Counted from the stretch's first letter, positions 1-8,920 are shown. The stretch: 64,000 nt of DNA from Shinella sp. PSBB067 (GCF_016839145.1 NZ_CP069303.1:744001-808000), one strand, 5' to 3'. Numbers and translations: made by a program. Notes: a model not told the origin generated them from the letters alone.

Positions 1-421
1 TGTTGTAGACGTGGCGGACATTCGAGCCCTTGCCGCGCGAAAGCTTCGGATGCGTGCCCGGCGGAATGGCCTTCGCCTCATGGTCGCCGCCGCCGGGTGC
101 CGAGCAGACGGCGAGCTCCAGGTCGGTCTCCGCCGTCACCGACCAGTTGGAATCGGCGGGGATGTAGAGCGCATGCGGCGCCCCCTCGAAGGGGTTCATG
201 CGCTCGCCGAGGACGCCGAAATCCTTGCCGCCCGCCGTCGCCTTGCCCTTGCCGGAAATCCAGACGAGGCAGACCTCGCGGGTTCCCGTCTCCGCCGCGA
301 CGATCTCGCCCGGCTTCATGCGGTGCAGGTCGAAGCCGACATAGGTCCAGCCGGCGCTTTCGGGCGTCACATGGCTGACGCGGCCATGGGTGCCGTTCGG
401 TTTTACGAGGAGGTTCGGCAT
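1..421 (-). CDS. iolB: 5-deoxy-glucuronate isomerase IolB, N-terminal part (cut by window edge)
   Basis: Isomerises 5-deoxy-glucuronate to 2-deoxy-5-keto-gluconate in cytoplasmic myo-inositol catabolism. The visible 140 residues begin MPNLLVKPNGTHGRV and contain the cupin-like KduI/IolB N-terminal stretch (WTYVGFDLHRMKPGE, then PHALYIP and ELAVCSAP). The start at 421 is preferred because AAGGA lies about 8 nt upstream; an in-frame ATG at 427 is only 2 nt from that site. The gene follows iolE on the same strand with a gap of about 33 nt, the usual rhizobial iolCDEB order. The C-terminus lies outside the window. Confidence 0.9.
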   Translation of the reverse strand, partial: MPNLLVKPNGTHGRVSHVTPESAGWTYVGFDLHRMKPGEIVAAETGTREVCLVWISGKGKATAGGKDFGVLGERMNPFEGAPHALYIPADSNWSVTAETDLELAVCSAPGGGDHEAKAIPPGTHPKLSRGKGSNVRHVYN

Positions 422-454
422 GGGCATGTTCCTTTCATTCGGCGTCCGGGACGG

Positions 455-1372
455 TCAGCCCTTCGGGAAACCTTCCGTCTCCACGATATAACCCGCGGCG
501 GTCATGACGCGCATCAGTTCTGCGTGGCCGATCTCGGCCATTTTCTGCGGCGGCGCCTTGCGCGGGTCCTGCTCGGCTTCCACCACGAACCAGCCTTCAT
601 AGCCGTAATCGGCCAGCTTCTGTACGATGGCGCCGAAATCGAGCGAGCCGTCGCCCGGCACGGTGAAGGCGCCGAGCGCCACCGCGTCGAGGAAGGACTG
701 CCGGCTGCGGTCGAGGCCGTCGACCACGGAACGACGGATATCCTTCACATGGACATGGTTGATGCGGGTATGGTGGTTGTCGATGGCGCGCAAAACGTCG
801 CCGCCGGCAAAGGCGAGGTGCCCGGCGTCGAGCAGCAGCGGGATGCCTTCGCCGGAGGCCTTCATGAAGGCGTCGAGTTCCGGCTCGGTCTCCACGACGG
901 CGGCCATGTGGTGATGGTAGGAGAGGGGCATGCCCTGTTCCGCGCACCACTCGCCGAATTCCGTGAGCTTGCGGCCATAGGCCTTCATCTCGTCGTCGGA
1001 AAGGCGCGGCTTGGTGGCGAGCGGCTTCGAGCGGTCGCCCTGGATGGAGCGGCCGACCTCGCCATAGACGATGCAGGGCGCATTGACGGCCTTGAACAGC
1101 TCGATCATTGGCGCGATACGGTCCTTGTTGGCGGCAAGCTCCTCGTCGACCAGCGTGCCGGAGAACCAGCCGCCGCACAGCGTCACGTCGGCCGCGCGCA
1201 GGATCGGCAGCATTTCCTCGGGCGTGCCGGGGAAGCGGCGGCCCTGCTCCATGCCGGTAAAGCCGGCGCTGCGCGACTGGCGAAGGCACTCCTCAAGCGA
1301 GACGTCGTCGCTGAGTTCAGGAAGGTCGTCGTTCCACCAGGCGATGGGCGACATGCCGAGTTTGGCTTTCAT
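455..1372 (-). CDS. iolE: inosose dehydratase (2-keto-myo-inositol dehydratase) IolE
   Basis: Dehydrates 2-keto-myo-inositol to the trihydroxycyclohexane-dione used by IolD. The 305-residue protein is a xylose-isomerase-like TIM barrel: it opens MKAKLGMSPIAWWNDDLPEL and carries the family stretches SYHHHMAAVVE, LLLDAGHLAFAGGD and HVHVKD, which hold likely metal and substrate ligands (E, D, H). AAGGAG stands just before the ATG at 1372; longer in-frame starts run into the intergenic repeat and are rejected. It sits between iolD (upstream) and iolB (downstream) in one minus-strand operon. Family and context agree well. Confidence 0.95.
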   Translation of the reverse strand: MKAKLGMSPIAWWNDDLPELSDDVSLEECLRQSRSAGFTGMEQGRRFPGTPEEMLPILRAADVTLCGGWFSGTLVDEELAANKDRIAPMIELFKAVNAPCIVYGEVGRSIQGDRSKPLATKPRLSDDEMKAYGRKLTEFGEWCAEQGMPLSYHHHMAAVVETEPELDAFMKASGEGIPLLLDAGHLAFAGGDVLRAIDNHHTRINHVHVKDIRRSVVDGLDRSRQSFLDAVALGAFTVPGDGSLDFGAIVQKLADYGYEGWFVVEAEQDPRKAPPQKMAEIGHAELMRVMTAAGYIVETEGFPKG

Positions 1373-1430
1373 CTGGATCTCCTTGGGGAAGGCAAACGGC
1401 CTTCCGATATCATTATCTCCCTGCCTATCC

Positions 1431-1523
1431 TCCGTCATCCTCGGGCTTGACCCGAGGATCCATGCCCCGAACTGTTTGTCTGCTGCGTCGGTGGAGCCTC
1501 GGGTCAAGCCCGAGGATGACGGA
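1431..1523. repeat. perfect 27-bp inverted repeat between iolD and iolE (REP-like)
   Basis: Positions 1431-1457 and 1497-1523 are exact reverse complements separated by 39 nt. Each arm also contains its own smaller palindrome (CTCGGGC-TTGA-CCCGAG type). The pair starts 26 nt past the iolD stop, so the transcript could fold into a long hairpin inside the operon. Such CGTCATCCTCGGGCTTGAC elements are dispersed in many Rhizobiales genomes (family knowledge); a role as RNA stabiliser or attenuator between iolD and iolE is inference. Confidence 0.85.
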
Positions 1524-1549
1524 GAGGAGGAGAGGGGGCGTTGTCCGTC

Positions 1550-3400
1550 CTAACCGAGGCTCTGCGCCGCGCGGGCCTTCACATAGGCCTCGCGCGCCTT
1601 GTTGACCTCGGCCCGGGGGCTCACCTCCGGCACGGCGACGTCCCACCAGTGCCCGCCTTCCTGCGTCGTGATCAGCGGATCGGTGTCGATGACGATGACC
1701 GAGGTGCGCTCGTTCGCCTTGCTCTCCTCAATGGCCGTTTCGAGGCCGGCGATGGAGGAGACCTTGACGGCGACGGCCCCCATGCTCTCGGCATGGGCGC
1801 GGAAGTCGATATCCGGCATGGTCTCGATCATCGCGTCCTTGAGCAGGTTGTTGAAGTTGGCGCCGCCGGTGCCCATCTGCAGGCGGTTGATGCAGCCGTA
1901 GCCGCGATTGTCGAGCACGATGACGGTCAGCTTACTGCCGAGCATGATCGAGGTGGAAAGCTCGGAATTCATCATCATGTAGGAGCCGTCGCCGACCATG
2001 ACGACGACATCCGCTTCCGGCCGCGCCAGCTTGACGCCGAGCGCCCCGGCGATCTCGTAGCCCATGCAGGAAAAGCCGTATTCCATGTGGTAGCCGCCGG
2101 GCTTCACCGCCTGCCAGAGCTTGTGCAACTCGCCCGGAAGCCCGCCGGCCGCGCAGACGAGCACGGAATTCTCGCCGCCGATGGTGCGCTGCACCGCGCC
2201 GATGACCTGCGCGTCGGAAGGAAGGTCGGCATTGGTCGGCGCGGTCGCCCGGTTCGCCGCCGCCATCCATTCGTCCTTGCGGACCTTGGCCGAGGCTTCC
2301 ACCGAGGCCGGGGCCTTCCAGCCGCCGAGCGCTTCGGAAAGCAGCGTCAGCCCCTCGCGGGCGTCGGCGACGAGCGGCTGGCTGTCATGCTTGGTAGCAT
2401 CGAAGGCGACGGTGTTGAGGCCGATCATCTTCAGTTTTTCATTCTTGAAAAGTGCCCAGGAGCCGGTCGTGAAGTCCTGCATCCGCGTGCCGACGGCGAG
2501 GATGACGTCCGCCTCCTCGGCAAAGGCATTGGCGGCGGAGGTGCCGGTGACGCCGATGGAGCCCATACACAGCGGATGGTCGTCCGGGATCGCCGACTTG
2601 CCCGCCTGGGTGACGGCGACCGGAATGCCGTGCATGCCGGCAAAGGCCCTGAGCTCGGCGGTCGCCTGCGAGTAGAGCACGCCGCCGCCGGCAAGGATCA
2701 GCGGCTTTTCCGCTTTGCGCAGCGTCGCGATGGCGGCGGCCAGCTCGTCGCTGTCCGGCCGCGGGCGGCGCTGCGTCCAGACCTTCTCTTCGAAGAGGCT
2801 CGCCGGGTAGTCGTAGGCTTCCGCCTGCACGTCCTGGCAGAGCGAGAGCGTCACCGGGCCGCAATCGACGGGATCGGTCAGCACCTGCATGGCGCGCTTC
2901 AGCGCCGGGATGATCTGCTCGGGACGGGTGATGCGGTCGAAATAGCGCGAGACGCAGCGGAAGGCGTCGTTGACGGAGACGGTGCCGTCGCCGAAATCCT
3001 CGATCTGCTGGAGCACCGGGTCGGGAATGCGGTTGGCGAAGACGTCGCCGGGCAGGAACAGGACGGGCAGGCGGTTGACATGCGCGACGCCGGCGGCTGT
3101 CACCATGTTGAGCGCGCCGGGGCCGATGGAGGTCGTGCAGGCCATGAAGCGCTGGCGGAAGCTCGCCTTGGCGAAGGCGACAGCGGCATGCGCCATGCCC
3201 TGCTCGTTATGGGCGCGTAGCGTCGGCAGCTCCTCGCGCACCTGGTAGAGCGCCTCGCCCATGCCCGCGACGTTGCCGTGGCCGAAAATGGCCCAGACAC
3301 CGGCGAAGATCGGCACCTTCCTGCCGTCCACGACGGTCATCTGCGCCTTCAGGAAATGCGCGACGGCCTGCGCCATCGTCAGCCGGATCGTCTTTGCCAT
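1550..3400 (-). CDS. iolD: 3D-(3,5/4)-trihydroxycyclohexane-1,2-dione hydrolase IolD (ThDP enzyme)
   Basis: Opens the ring of the inositol-derived dione to give 5-deoxy-glucuronate. The 616-residue protein has the three-domain thiamine-diphosphate enzyme plan: the N-terminal PYR domain holds the conserved Glu in AHNEQGMAHAA, and the C-terminal PP domain carries the GDG motif in VVMVGDGSYMMMNSEL followed by NRGYG. The start at 3400 has GGGAGGAAT just upstream; further in-frame starts lie in the repeat-containing gap. It is the middle gene of the iolC-D-E-B operon. Length is normal for IolD. Confidence 0.96.
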   Translation of the reverse strand: MAKTIRLTMAQAVAHFLKAQMTVVDGRKVPIFAGVWAIFGHGNVAGMGEALYQVREELPTLRAHNEQGMAHAAVAFAKASFRQRFMACTTSIGPGALNMVTAAGVAHVNRLPVLFLPGDVFANRIPDPVLQQIEDFGDGTVSVNDAFRCVSRYFDRITRPEQIIPALKRAMQVLTDPVDCGPVTLSLCQDVQAEAYDYPASLFEEKVWTQRRPRPDSDELAAAIATLRKAEKPLILAGGGVLYSQATAELRAFAGMHGIPVAVTQAGKSAIPDDHPLCMGSIGVTGTSAANAFAEEADVILAVGTRMQDFTTGSWALFKNEKLKMIGLNTVAFDATKHDSQPLVADAREGLTLLSEALGGWKAPASVEASAKVRKDEWMAAANRATAPTNADLPSDAQVIGAVQRTIGGENSVLVCAAGGLPGELHKLWQAVKPGGYHMEYGFSCMGYEIAGALGVKLARPEADVVVMVGDGSYMMMNSELSTSIMLGSKLTVIVLDNRGYGCINRLQMGTGGANFNNLLKDAMIETMPDIDFRAHAESMGAVAVKVSSIAGLETAIEESKANERTSVIVIDTDPLITTQEGGHWWDVAVPEVSPRAEVNKAREAYVKARAAQSLG

Positions 3401-3436
3401 GGTATTCCTCCCGCTCGTCTCGTCCATGTCGTTTTT

Positions 3437-3590
3437 CCCTCCCCAACCCCTCCCCACAAGGGGGAGGGGCTTTGCGCCTGCCGCCAGCTTTTCCCGTCTT
3501 TCGCGCCGCTTCAGGAGAGGCGGCCGCATGTTCCGGCAAAACGGTTCGGCGGGTTAGCCCCTCCCCCTTGTGGGGAGGGGTTGGGGAGGG
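3437..3590. repeat. perfect 35-bp inverted repeat between iolC and iolD
   Basis: Positions 3437-3471 and 3556-3590 are exact reverse complements, 84 nt apart, made of CCCTCCCC/GGGGAGGGG tracts, and each arm has an internal palindrome. The pair fills the 196-nt gap between the iolC stop and the iolD start. The sequence type is a common dispersed intergenic repeat of Rhizobiaceae (family knowledge). It is a different element from the one between iolD and iolE, so both junctions of this operon have been invaded by a repeat pair. Confidence 0.85.
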
Positions 3591-3596
3591 GGCTTC

Positions 3597-5522
3597 CTAT
3601 TTCAACCCGCGTGTCCCGAGCCACGCATCGGTCAGCGCACGGAACCGGCCGGCCATATCGGCGATGGCCGCCTCGTCGTCCATCCTACCGGCCATCCAGG
3701 CGCGCGCCGCATCGGCGAAGATCGTGCGGCCGACGGCAAAGCCCTTGACGGCCGGTGCCACCTTCGTCGCCTCGAAGGCCCTGATAAGGTCCTCCGTCGG
3801 CGCCTCCAGCCCGAGCAGCACGATACCACGGCAATAAGCGTCGTTCCGGGCGATCACCGCCTCGATGTTCCGCCATGCCTCCGGGGAAGCCTGCGGCTCC
3901 AGCTTCCACCAGTCCGGCTTGATGCCGAGATCGTAGAGCTCCTGCAACGCCGTGGAGATCGTATCGTCCTTGAGCGGCCCGTTCTTGCCGGCGATGATCT
4001 CGACCAGCAATTCGCGCCCGACGCGGCGCGCGGCCTCGAAGAGCGTGCGCAGCTTCTCCTGCTGCTCCTGCTTGAGCGCGGCCGGATCGTCCGGATGGTA
4101 GAAGCACAGGCACTTGATGCAATGGTCGAGCGGCCATTCCACGAGCTGCGAGCCGATGTCCTGGCTGAATTCGAAGCGCAGCGGCTTGGAGCCCGGCAGC
4201 TCGACCGGCCGGCCGAGCCAGGAGAAATCCTTGGTGGCGGCGTCGAAGAAGGCGTCGCGCCCGAAGCGCTCGTCGATCAGCATGCCATAGCCCGGCCGCC
4301 CCCCGGCGACCCGCGCGGCGGCCTCGACGGTGAGGCGCTTGAATTCGGAGATCTTCTCGTGCGGCACGCCGAGTTCGTCGGCGACGTCGACGAGCTGCAT
4401 GCGGTGGTCGCAGGCGAGCGCCATGAGGAGCGGAATGTCGCCCTGCTTGCGGTTGGTCGCCCAGTGGATGTGGTTGATCGCCTCGTCCCTGCGCAGTGCC
4501 CGGTGCTTGCTGCCGTTCTTCAGGAAGAACTCCAGCTCCTCCCAGCTCGGATATTCCGGCGAGCAGAGCAGGCGCGAGACGGCAAACGCGCCGCAGGCAT
4601 TGGCCCAGGTGGCGCAGGTCCCGTGGTCCTCGCCCTTCAGCCAGCCGCGCAGGAACCCCGACATGAAGGCATCGCCCGCGCCGAGCACGTTATAGACCTC
4701 GATGGGAAAGCCCTGGCCGACCACGCCGTCTTCCAGGTCGTCGGAGATCGGGCCGTCATAGACGATGCAGCCCATCGCGCCACGCTTGAGGACGATTGTG
4801 GCGGCGGAGACCGCGCGGATCGCCTTCAGCGAGGCGAGCACGTCGTCCGCGCCCGAGGCGATCATGATCTCTTCTTCCGTGCCGACGATCAGGTCGCAAT
4901 CCGGCAGCACGGATTTCATGATGGCCGAGACGCGGTCGGACTTCACATAGCGTTCGAAGCCCTCGGCATGGCCGGCAAGGCCCCAGAGGTTCGGACGGTA
5001 GTCGATGTCGAAGACGACCTTGCCGCCGCTCTCCTTGGCGATGCGGATCGCCTTGCGCTGCGCGGCCTCGGTGTTGGGACGGGAGAAATGCGTGCCGGAA
5101 ACCAGCACGGCGCGCGAGGAGCGCACGAAGGCCTCGTCCACGTCGCCCTCATCGAGCGCCATGTCGGCGCAGTCGGTGCGCACGAAGATCATCGGCGAAA
5201 CGCCCTCGGATTCGATGGCGAGCAGCACCAGCGCCGTCAGCCGCTCCTTGTCGGTCCTGATGCCCTCGACATTGACGCCCTCGCGGGCGGATTGCTCGCG
5301 GATGAAGCGGCCCATCTGCTCGTCGCCGACGCGGGTGATGAGCGCGGACTTGAGGCCGAGGCGGGCGGTGCCGATGGCGATATTGGCGGGGCAGCCGCCG
5401 ACCGATTTCGCGAAGGAGGCCGTGTCTTCCAGGCGCGTGCCGAGCTGCTGGCCATAAAGATCGACGGACGAACGGCCGATCGTGATGACGTCGAGCGTCT
5501 TCGTCTGGTCCGTATGGGGCAT
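3597..5522 (-). CDS. iolC: bifunctional 5-dehydro-2-deoxygluconokinase with DUF2090 aldolase-like domain, IolC
   Basis: Phosphorylates 2-deoxy-5-keto-gluconate; the fused C-terminal domain may perform the following aldol cleavage. The 641-residue protein has an N-terminal PfkB kinase half (GRSSVDLYGQQLG, GGCPANIAIG, then the ATP/anion-hole signature VLGAGDAFMSGFLRG near residue 275) and a C-terminal DUF2090 TIM-barrel-like half of about 310 residues. This long form is usual in rhizobia, whereas Bacillus IolC has the kinase only. The start at 5522 has GGGAGGAAG upstream; the reading frame stays open into the regulator gene, but that extension is not coding. First gene of the iolCDEB operon. 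Confidence 0.94.
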   Translation of the reverse strand: MPHTDQTKTLDVITIGRSSVDLYGQQLGTRLEDTASFAKSVGGCPANIAIGTARLGLKSALITRVGDEQMGRFIREQSAREGVNVEGIRTDKERLTALVLLAIESEGVSPMIFVRTDCADMALDEGDVDEAFVRSSRAVLVSGTHFSRPNTEAAQRKAIRIAKESGGKVVFDIDYRPNLWGLAGHAEGFERYVKSDRVSAIMKSVLPDCDLIVGTEEEIMIASGADDVLASLKAIRAVSAATIVLKRGAMGCIVYDGPISDDLEDGVVGQGFPIEVYNVLGAGDAFMSGFLRGWLKGEDHGTCATWANACGAFAVSRLLCSPEYPSWEELEFFLKNGSKHRALRRDEAINHIHWATNRKQGDIPLLMALACDHRMQLVDVADELGVPHEKISEFKRLTVEAAARVAGGRPGYGMLIDERFGRDAFFDAATKDFSWLGRPVELPGSKPLRFEFSQDIGSQLVEWPLDHCIKCLCFYHPDDPAALKQEQQEKLRTLFEAARRVGRELLVEIIAGKNGPLKDDTISTALQELYDLGIKPDWWKLEPQASPEAWRNIEAVIARNDAYCRGIVLLGLEAPTEDLIRAFEATKVAPAVKGFAVGRTIFADAARAWMAGRMDDEAAIADMAGRFRALTDAWLGTRGLK

Positions 5523-5608
5523 GTCTTCCTCCCGGTCTTGCGGCGCCGTCGTGGATGCGCGGCGGACGTCGGGAAAATGAAACATGAATTCCATTATTCT
5601 GTCAATTC

Positions 5609-5622
5609 GGAATATACATTCC
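5609..5622. promoter_or_regulatory. IolR operator, exact GGAA-N6-TTCC
   Basis: GGAA-TATACA-TTCC lies in the 104-nt gap between the iolR stop and the iolC start, about 90 nt before the iolC ATG and in an AT-rich stretch unlike its surroundings. GGAA-N6-TTCC is the motif described for Sinorhizobium IolR, so the site fits repression of iolCDEB by the adjacent regulator. Confidence 0.75.
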
Positions 5623-5626
5623 GTTT

Positions 5627-6499
5627 CTATTCCACAGCATTCCCTTTGGGCGAGCGCTTGAGGCTGCGCCGGCGCTCCGCGATGGCGACCGGCAGCGCCA
5701 TGGCGAGCGCGATGGAGGCGGAAAGCGAGCGGAAACCGGCATAATCGGCTTCCGACACCTCGAACCAGTGGGTGGCGGAGGCGGCGAGGGGGGAGAAGAC
5801 GGAATCGGTGATGGCGACGATGGGCACACCCCGGGCGGCGAGCTCCTGCGCCTGCGTCAGGCTCTCGGCGGCATAGGGCGCGAAGCTCGCGGCGATCACG
5901 GCGTCCCGGGTCGTCGCGAACTGCGTCATTTCGGGGTCGATGCCGTTCGGCGAGGCGATGATCTGGTGGCGGATGCCGAGCTTGCCGAAGGCATAGGCGA
6001 TATGCGCCGTCAGTGGATAGGAGCGCCGCTTGGCGACGAGATAGATGGTTTCCGCCCGGGCGAGCAGGTCGACGGCCTTGGAGAAGGTTTCGCCGTCGAT
6101 AGTGCCGGCGAGCCGCGCCACCGACTGGCTCGCCGCCGTCAGGAAGCCGGAGAGCAGCTCCGCGTCGCTGTTGGCCGCCGGCCCCGCCTCCAGCGAGAGC
6201 ATGCGCTCCTCGTAGGAAAGCGTGCGGTCGCGCAGCCGCGCGCGAAAGACGTTCTGGAGGTCGGAAAAGCCCTCGTAGCCGAGGTGATGGGCAAGGCGCA
6301 CCAGCGTCGAAGGCTGCACGTCGGCCGCCGTCGCGATGCTCGCCGCGGTGCCGAAGGCCATGTCGTCCGGGTTGGAGAGCGCATAGGCCGCCACCTGCGC
6401 CAGCCGCTTCGGCATGGTCGCCTTGCGCTCGATGATCACGCTGCGCAGGCTGTCGAAATCGCGGGGCACGCGCGTGAGGGCCGCTTCGCTGCTGTTCAT
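5627..6499 (-). CDS. iolR: RpiR-family inositol regulator IolR
   Basis: Transcriptional repressor of inositol catabolism, relieved by a pathway intermediate. The 290-residue protein has an N-terminal HTH_6 domain (RLAQVAAYALSNPDDMAFG, then the recognition helix around SIATAADVQPSTLVRLAHHLG) and a C-terminal SIS sugar-phosphate domain (YLVAKRRSYPLTAHIAYA). The start at 6499 follows GAGGAGG. It lies directly upstream of iolC on the same strand, the standard rhizobial order, and both flanks carry exact or near-exact GGAA-N6-TTCC boxes, which suggests autoregulation as well. Confidence 0.92.
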   Translation of the reverse strand: MNSSEAALTRVPRDFDSLRSVIIERKATMPKRLAQVAAYALSNPDDMAFGTAASIATAADVQPSTLVRLAHHLGYEGFSDLQNVFRARLRDRTLSYEERMLSLEAGPAANSDAELLSGFLTAASQSVARLAGTIDGETFSKAVDLLARAETIYLVAKRRSYPLTAHIAYAFGKLGIRHQIIASPNGIDPEMTQFATTRDAVIAASFAPYAAESLTQAQELAARGVPIVAITDSVFSPLAASATHWFEVSEADYAGFRSLSASIALAMALPVAIAERRRSLKRSPKGNAVE

Positions 6500-6536
6500 G
6501 GATCTGTCCTCCTCGTGCGGCCATTCTGCGACAAAT

Positions 6537-6550
6537 GAAATAAATATTCC
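6537..6550. promoter_or_regulatory. degenerate IolR-like box upstream of iolR and the divergent oxidoreductase
   Basis: GAAA-TAAATA-TTCC differs at one position from the GGAA-N6-TTCC motif and lies 38 nt upstream of iolR in the divergent gap with the oxidoreductase gene. It could serve iolR autoregulation or co-regulation of the oxidoreductase. The same gap holds a separate imperfect palindrome near 6635-6663 (TTGCGAAAC/GTTTTGCGA) that may bind another regulator. Confidence 0.4.
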
Positions 6551-6687
6551 ATATCGTCGGAAAAGATAGTTTTCGTTCCAAATCTTTCCCGCTATGGATG
6601 GCGCAAGGCGCGCCCAGCGCGAGGTATATCAACTCTTGCGAAACTGCGTAGCGGTTTTGCGAGGGCCGGAGACGATGGAGGATTGTC

Positions 6688-7809
6688 ATGAAGGCCTTGG
6701 GTATCGGACTGATCGGCACAGGTTACATGGGCAAGTGCCATGCGCTCGCCTGGAACAATGTCAGCACCGTCTTCGGCGACGTCGAGCGACCGCGCCTTGT
6801 GCATCTTGCCGAGGCCAATGCCGGGCTTGCCGCAAGCCGCGCCCGCGAGTTCGGCTTCGCAAGATCCACCGCCGACTGGCGCGACCTCCTGTCCGATCCC
6901 GAGATCGACGTCATTTCCGTCACCACGCCGAACCAGTTCCACGCCGAGATGGCCATCGCCGCGCTCGAGGCCGGCAAGCATGTCTGGTGCGAGAAGCCGA
7001 TGGCGCCCGCCTTCGCCGATGCCGAGCGCATGCTCGCCGCCCAGCGCGCCTCCGGCAAGGTCGCCGTCATGGGCTACAATTACATCCAGAACCCTGTCAT
7101 GCGGCACATCCGCCTGCTGCTCGACGAGGGGCGCATCGGCACGGTCAACCATGTCCGCATCGAGATGGACGAGGACTTCATGGCCGATCCGGACGCGCCC
7201 TTCTACTGGAAGAGCGAGGCGTCTTCCGGCTACGGCGCGCTCGACGACTTCGCCGTGCACCCGCTTTCGCTGCTCTGGAGCCTCTTCGGCCATGTCGAGG
7301 CCGTCATCGCCTCGCTGGCCAAACCCTATGCCGAGCGCCCGCTGAAGGAGGGCGGCCGCCGCGCCGTCGAGAACCACGATATCGCCAGCGTCCTGATGCG
7401 CCTTCCCGGCGGCATTTCCGGCGTTCTGATGGCCAACCGCTCCGCCTGGGGCCGCAAGGGCCGCATCGCCCTGCAGATCTACGGCTCGAAGGGCTCGATC
7501 CTCTACGACCAGGAGCGCATGAACGAGTTCCAGCTCTACACGACCGAAGGCCGCGCCACCGAACAGGGCTTTTCCACAGTCCTGACCGCGCCGCACCATA
7601 GGCCTTACGACCGCTTCATCCCGGCGCCCGGCCACGGCCTCGGCTTCAACGATCTCAAGGTCATCGAATGCCGCGAGCTGATCGCCGCAATCGCCGGCAT
7701 GGCCTCGCATTCCATTGATTTCAATCACGGCCTGCGCATCGAGCAATCCGTGCACGCCATGGCGCGGTCGTTCCGCGAGGGACGCTGGGTGGAGATTGCC
7801 TCCGTATGA
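6688..7809 (+). CDS. Gfo/Idh/MocA-family NAD(P)-dependent oxidoreductase
   Basis: Probable polyol or sugar dehydrogenase. The 373-residue protein opens with a Rossmann nucleotide-binding motif (GIGLIGTGYMGKCHA) and has the family's EKP motif (HVWCEKPMAP, near residue 110), followed by the C-terminal alpha/beta domain; it resembles inositol dehydrogenase-like members. It is divergent from iolR, and an IolR-like box lies in the gap, so a role in inositol or inositol-derivative oxidation is plausible, but the substrate cannot be read from the sequence. The ATG at 6688 follows GGAGGATTGTC. Confidence 0.85.
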   Translation: MKALGIGLIGTGYMGKCHALAWNNVSTVFGDVERPRLVHLAEANAGLAASRAREFGFARSTADWRDLLSDPEIDVISVTTPNQFHAEMAIAALEAGKHVWCEKPMAPAFADAERMLAAQRASGKVAVMGYNYIQNPVMRHIRLLLDEGRIGTVNHVRIEMDEDFMADPDAPFYWKSEASSGYGALDDFAVHPLSLLWSLFGHVEAVIASLAKPYAERPLKEGGRRAVENHDIASVLMRLPGGISGVLMANRSAWGRKGRIALQIYGSKGSILYDQERMNEFQLYTTEGRATEQGFSTVLTAPHHRPYDRFIPAPGHGLGFNDLKVIECRELIAAIAGMASHSIDFNHGLRIEQSVHAMARSFREGRWVEIASV

Positions 7810-7830
7810 GTCGAGCGCCCGAATCGGGCC

Positions 7831-8802
7831 TCACATCCCGGCATGCATGTCGCGAAACAGTCTCGGCGCAACGCCGAACCGCCGTTCGAAAGCGTCCGAA
7901 AGGCGCGTTGCCGGAAACAGGCCGACCTGTGCGGCGACCGATTTGAGCGAAAGACCGCGCGAAAGCAGCATCCGCGCGGCATCGAGCCTGGCCGTTTCGA
8001 CAAAACGGGCCGGCGTCTGCCCGGTCGCCGCCACGAACCTGCGATGGAATGTGCGCTCGCTGAGCCCGGCGCGGCTGGCGAGGGACGGCACGTCGAGCGG
8101 CGCGTCGAGATTGGCCTCGATCCAGCCGATCAGGTCGGCAAAGGGGCTCTCGCCCCTGACCTGCGCCTGCAGGACCGGGCTGAACTGCGACTGGTAGCCG
8201 GGGCGACGCGCATAGAGGATCAGCCTCTTGGCGACCTCTCCGGCAATGGCCGCGTCGAGATCCCTGGCAATCATGGCCAGCGCCATGTCGATGCCGGTGG
8301 TGACGCCCGCCGATGTCCAGAGCCGGCCGTCGACGACGTAGAGCGCATCCGGATCGACGGTGACCGCCGGAAAAGCCCTGGCGAGCGGCGCACAGGAATC
8401 CCAGTGGGTGGCGACGCGAAGGCCATCGAGCAGGCCCAGCGCGGCAAGCATGAACCCGCCCGAGCAGACTGAACCGAACCGCTCGGCCCTGGCGGTGAGC
8501 CCGGGAAGCGCCGCCCGCAGGACCGGGTCCGCCACGGCAGCGAGCAGTGGCTCGCGCTCCGCGCCCGCCACGAGCATCGTCTGCACTTCGCCGGATCGCA
8601 CCTCGGTGACCGGCCGCGTTTCGACAGCGATGCCGCTGCTGCTTTCGACGGTTCCGCCCGCTGCCGATACCAGCACAACCGCGTAGACCGCCGGCCTGCC
8701 GTGTTGGCCAAGCGCGCGGTTGGCGCCGGTGAAGACCGCGGCCGGACCCGATACGTCGAGCAGTTCGAAGCCCGGATAGACGAGGAAGGCGACACGATGC
8801 AT
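7831..8802 (-). CDS. GlxA-family AraC transcriptional regulator with DJ-1/PfpI sensor domain
   Basis: The 323-residue regulator has an N-terminal DJ-1/PfpI-like domain (HRVAFLVYPGFELLDVSGPAAVF, with the Cys-containing elbow GSVCSGGFMLAALG) and a C-terminal AraC double HTH (DVPSLASRAGLSERTFHRRF, then LSLKSVAAQVGLF). It is divergent from a membrane-anchored DJ-1/PfpI protein with which it shares domain ancestry; regulation of that gene is likely. The start at 8802 is chosen by homology because no strong ribosome-binding site is seen; in-frame starts at 8829 and 8838 are possible. It converges with the oxidoreductase gene, leaving 21 nt. Confidence 0.85.
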   Translation of the reverse strand: MHRVAFLVYPGFELLDVSGPAAVFTGANRALGQHGRPAVYAVVLVSAAGGTVESSSGIAVETRPVTEVRSGEVQTMLVAGAEREPLLAAVADPVLRAALPGLTARAERFGSVCSGGFMLAALGLLDGLRVATHWDSCAPLARAFPAVTVDPDALYVVDGRLWTSAGVTTGIDMALAMIARDLDAAIAGEVAKRLILYARRPGYQSQFSPVLQAQVRGESPFADLIGWIEANLDAPLDVPSLASRAGLSERTFHRRFVAATGQTPARFVETARLDAARMLLSRGLSLKSVAAQVGLFPATRLSDAFERRFGVAPRLFRDMHAGM

Positions 8803-8920
8803 TGGCGGAAAATGCCATGAATTTGTCATTCCTGCCATAGGCGCGATTTGCTAGTTTTCCGAAAAGCCGGGAGGGGGCCGACGCATCGTCACCCCCGCTC
8901 CAACCGCCAGGGAGGCGGCC

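Noticed and set aside
3597..6719. One continuous 1040-codon frame across iolC and the iolR region
   Set aside because: The frame upstream of 5522 is antisense-like high-GC noise over iolR, which lies in another frame with clear HTH and SIS domains; iolC has a good ribosome-binding site at 5522.
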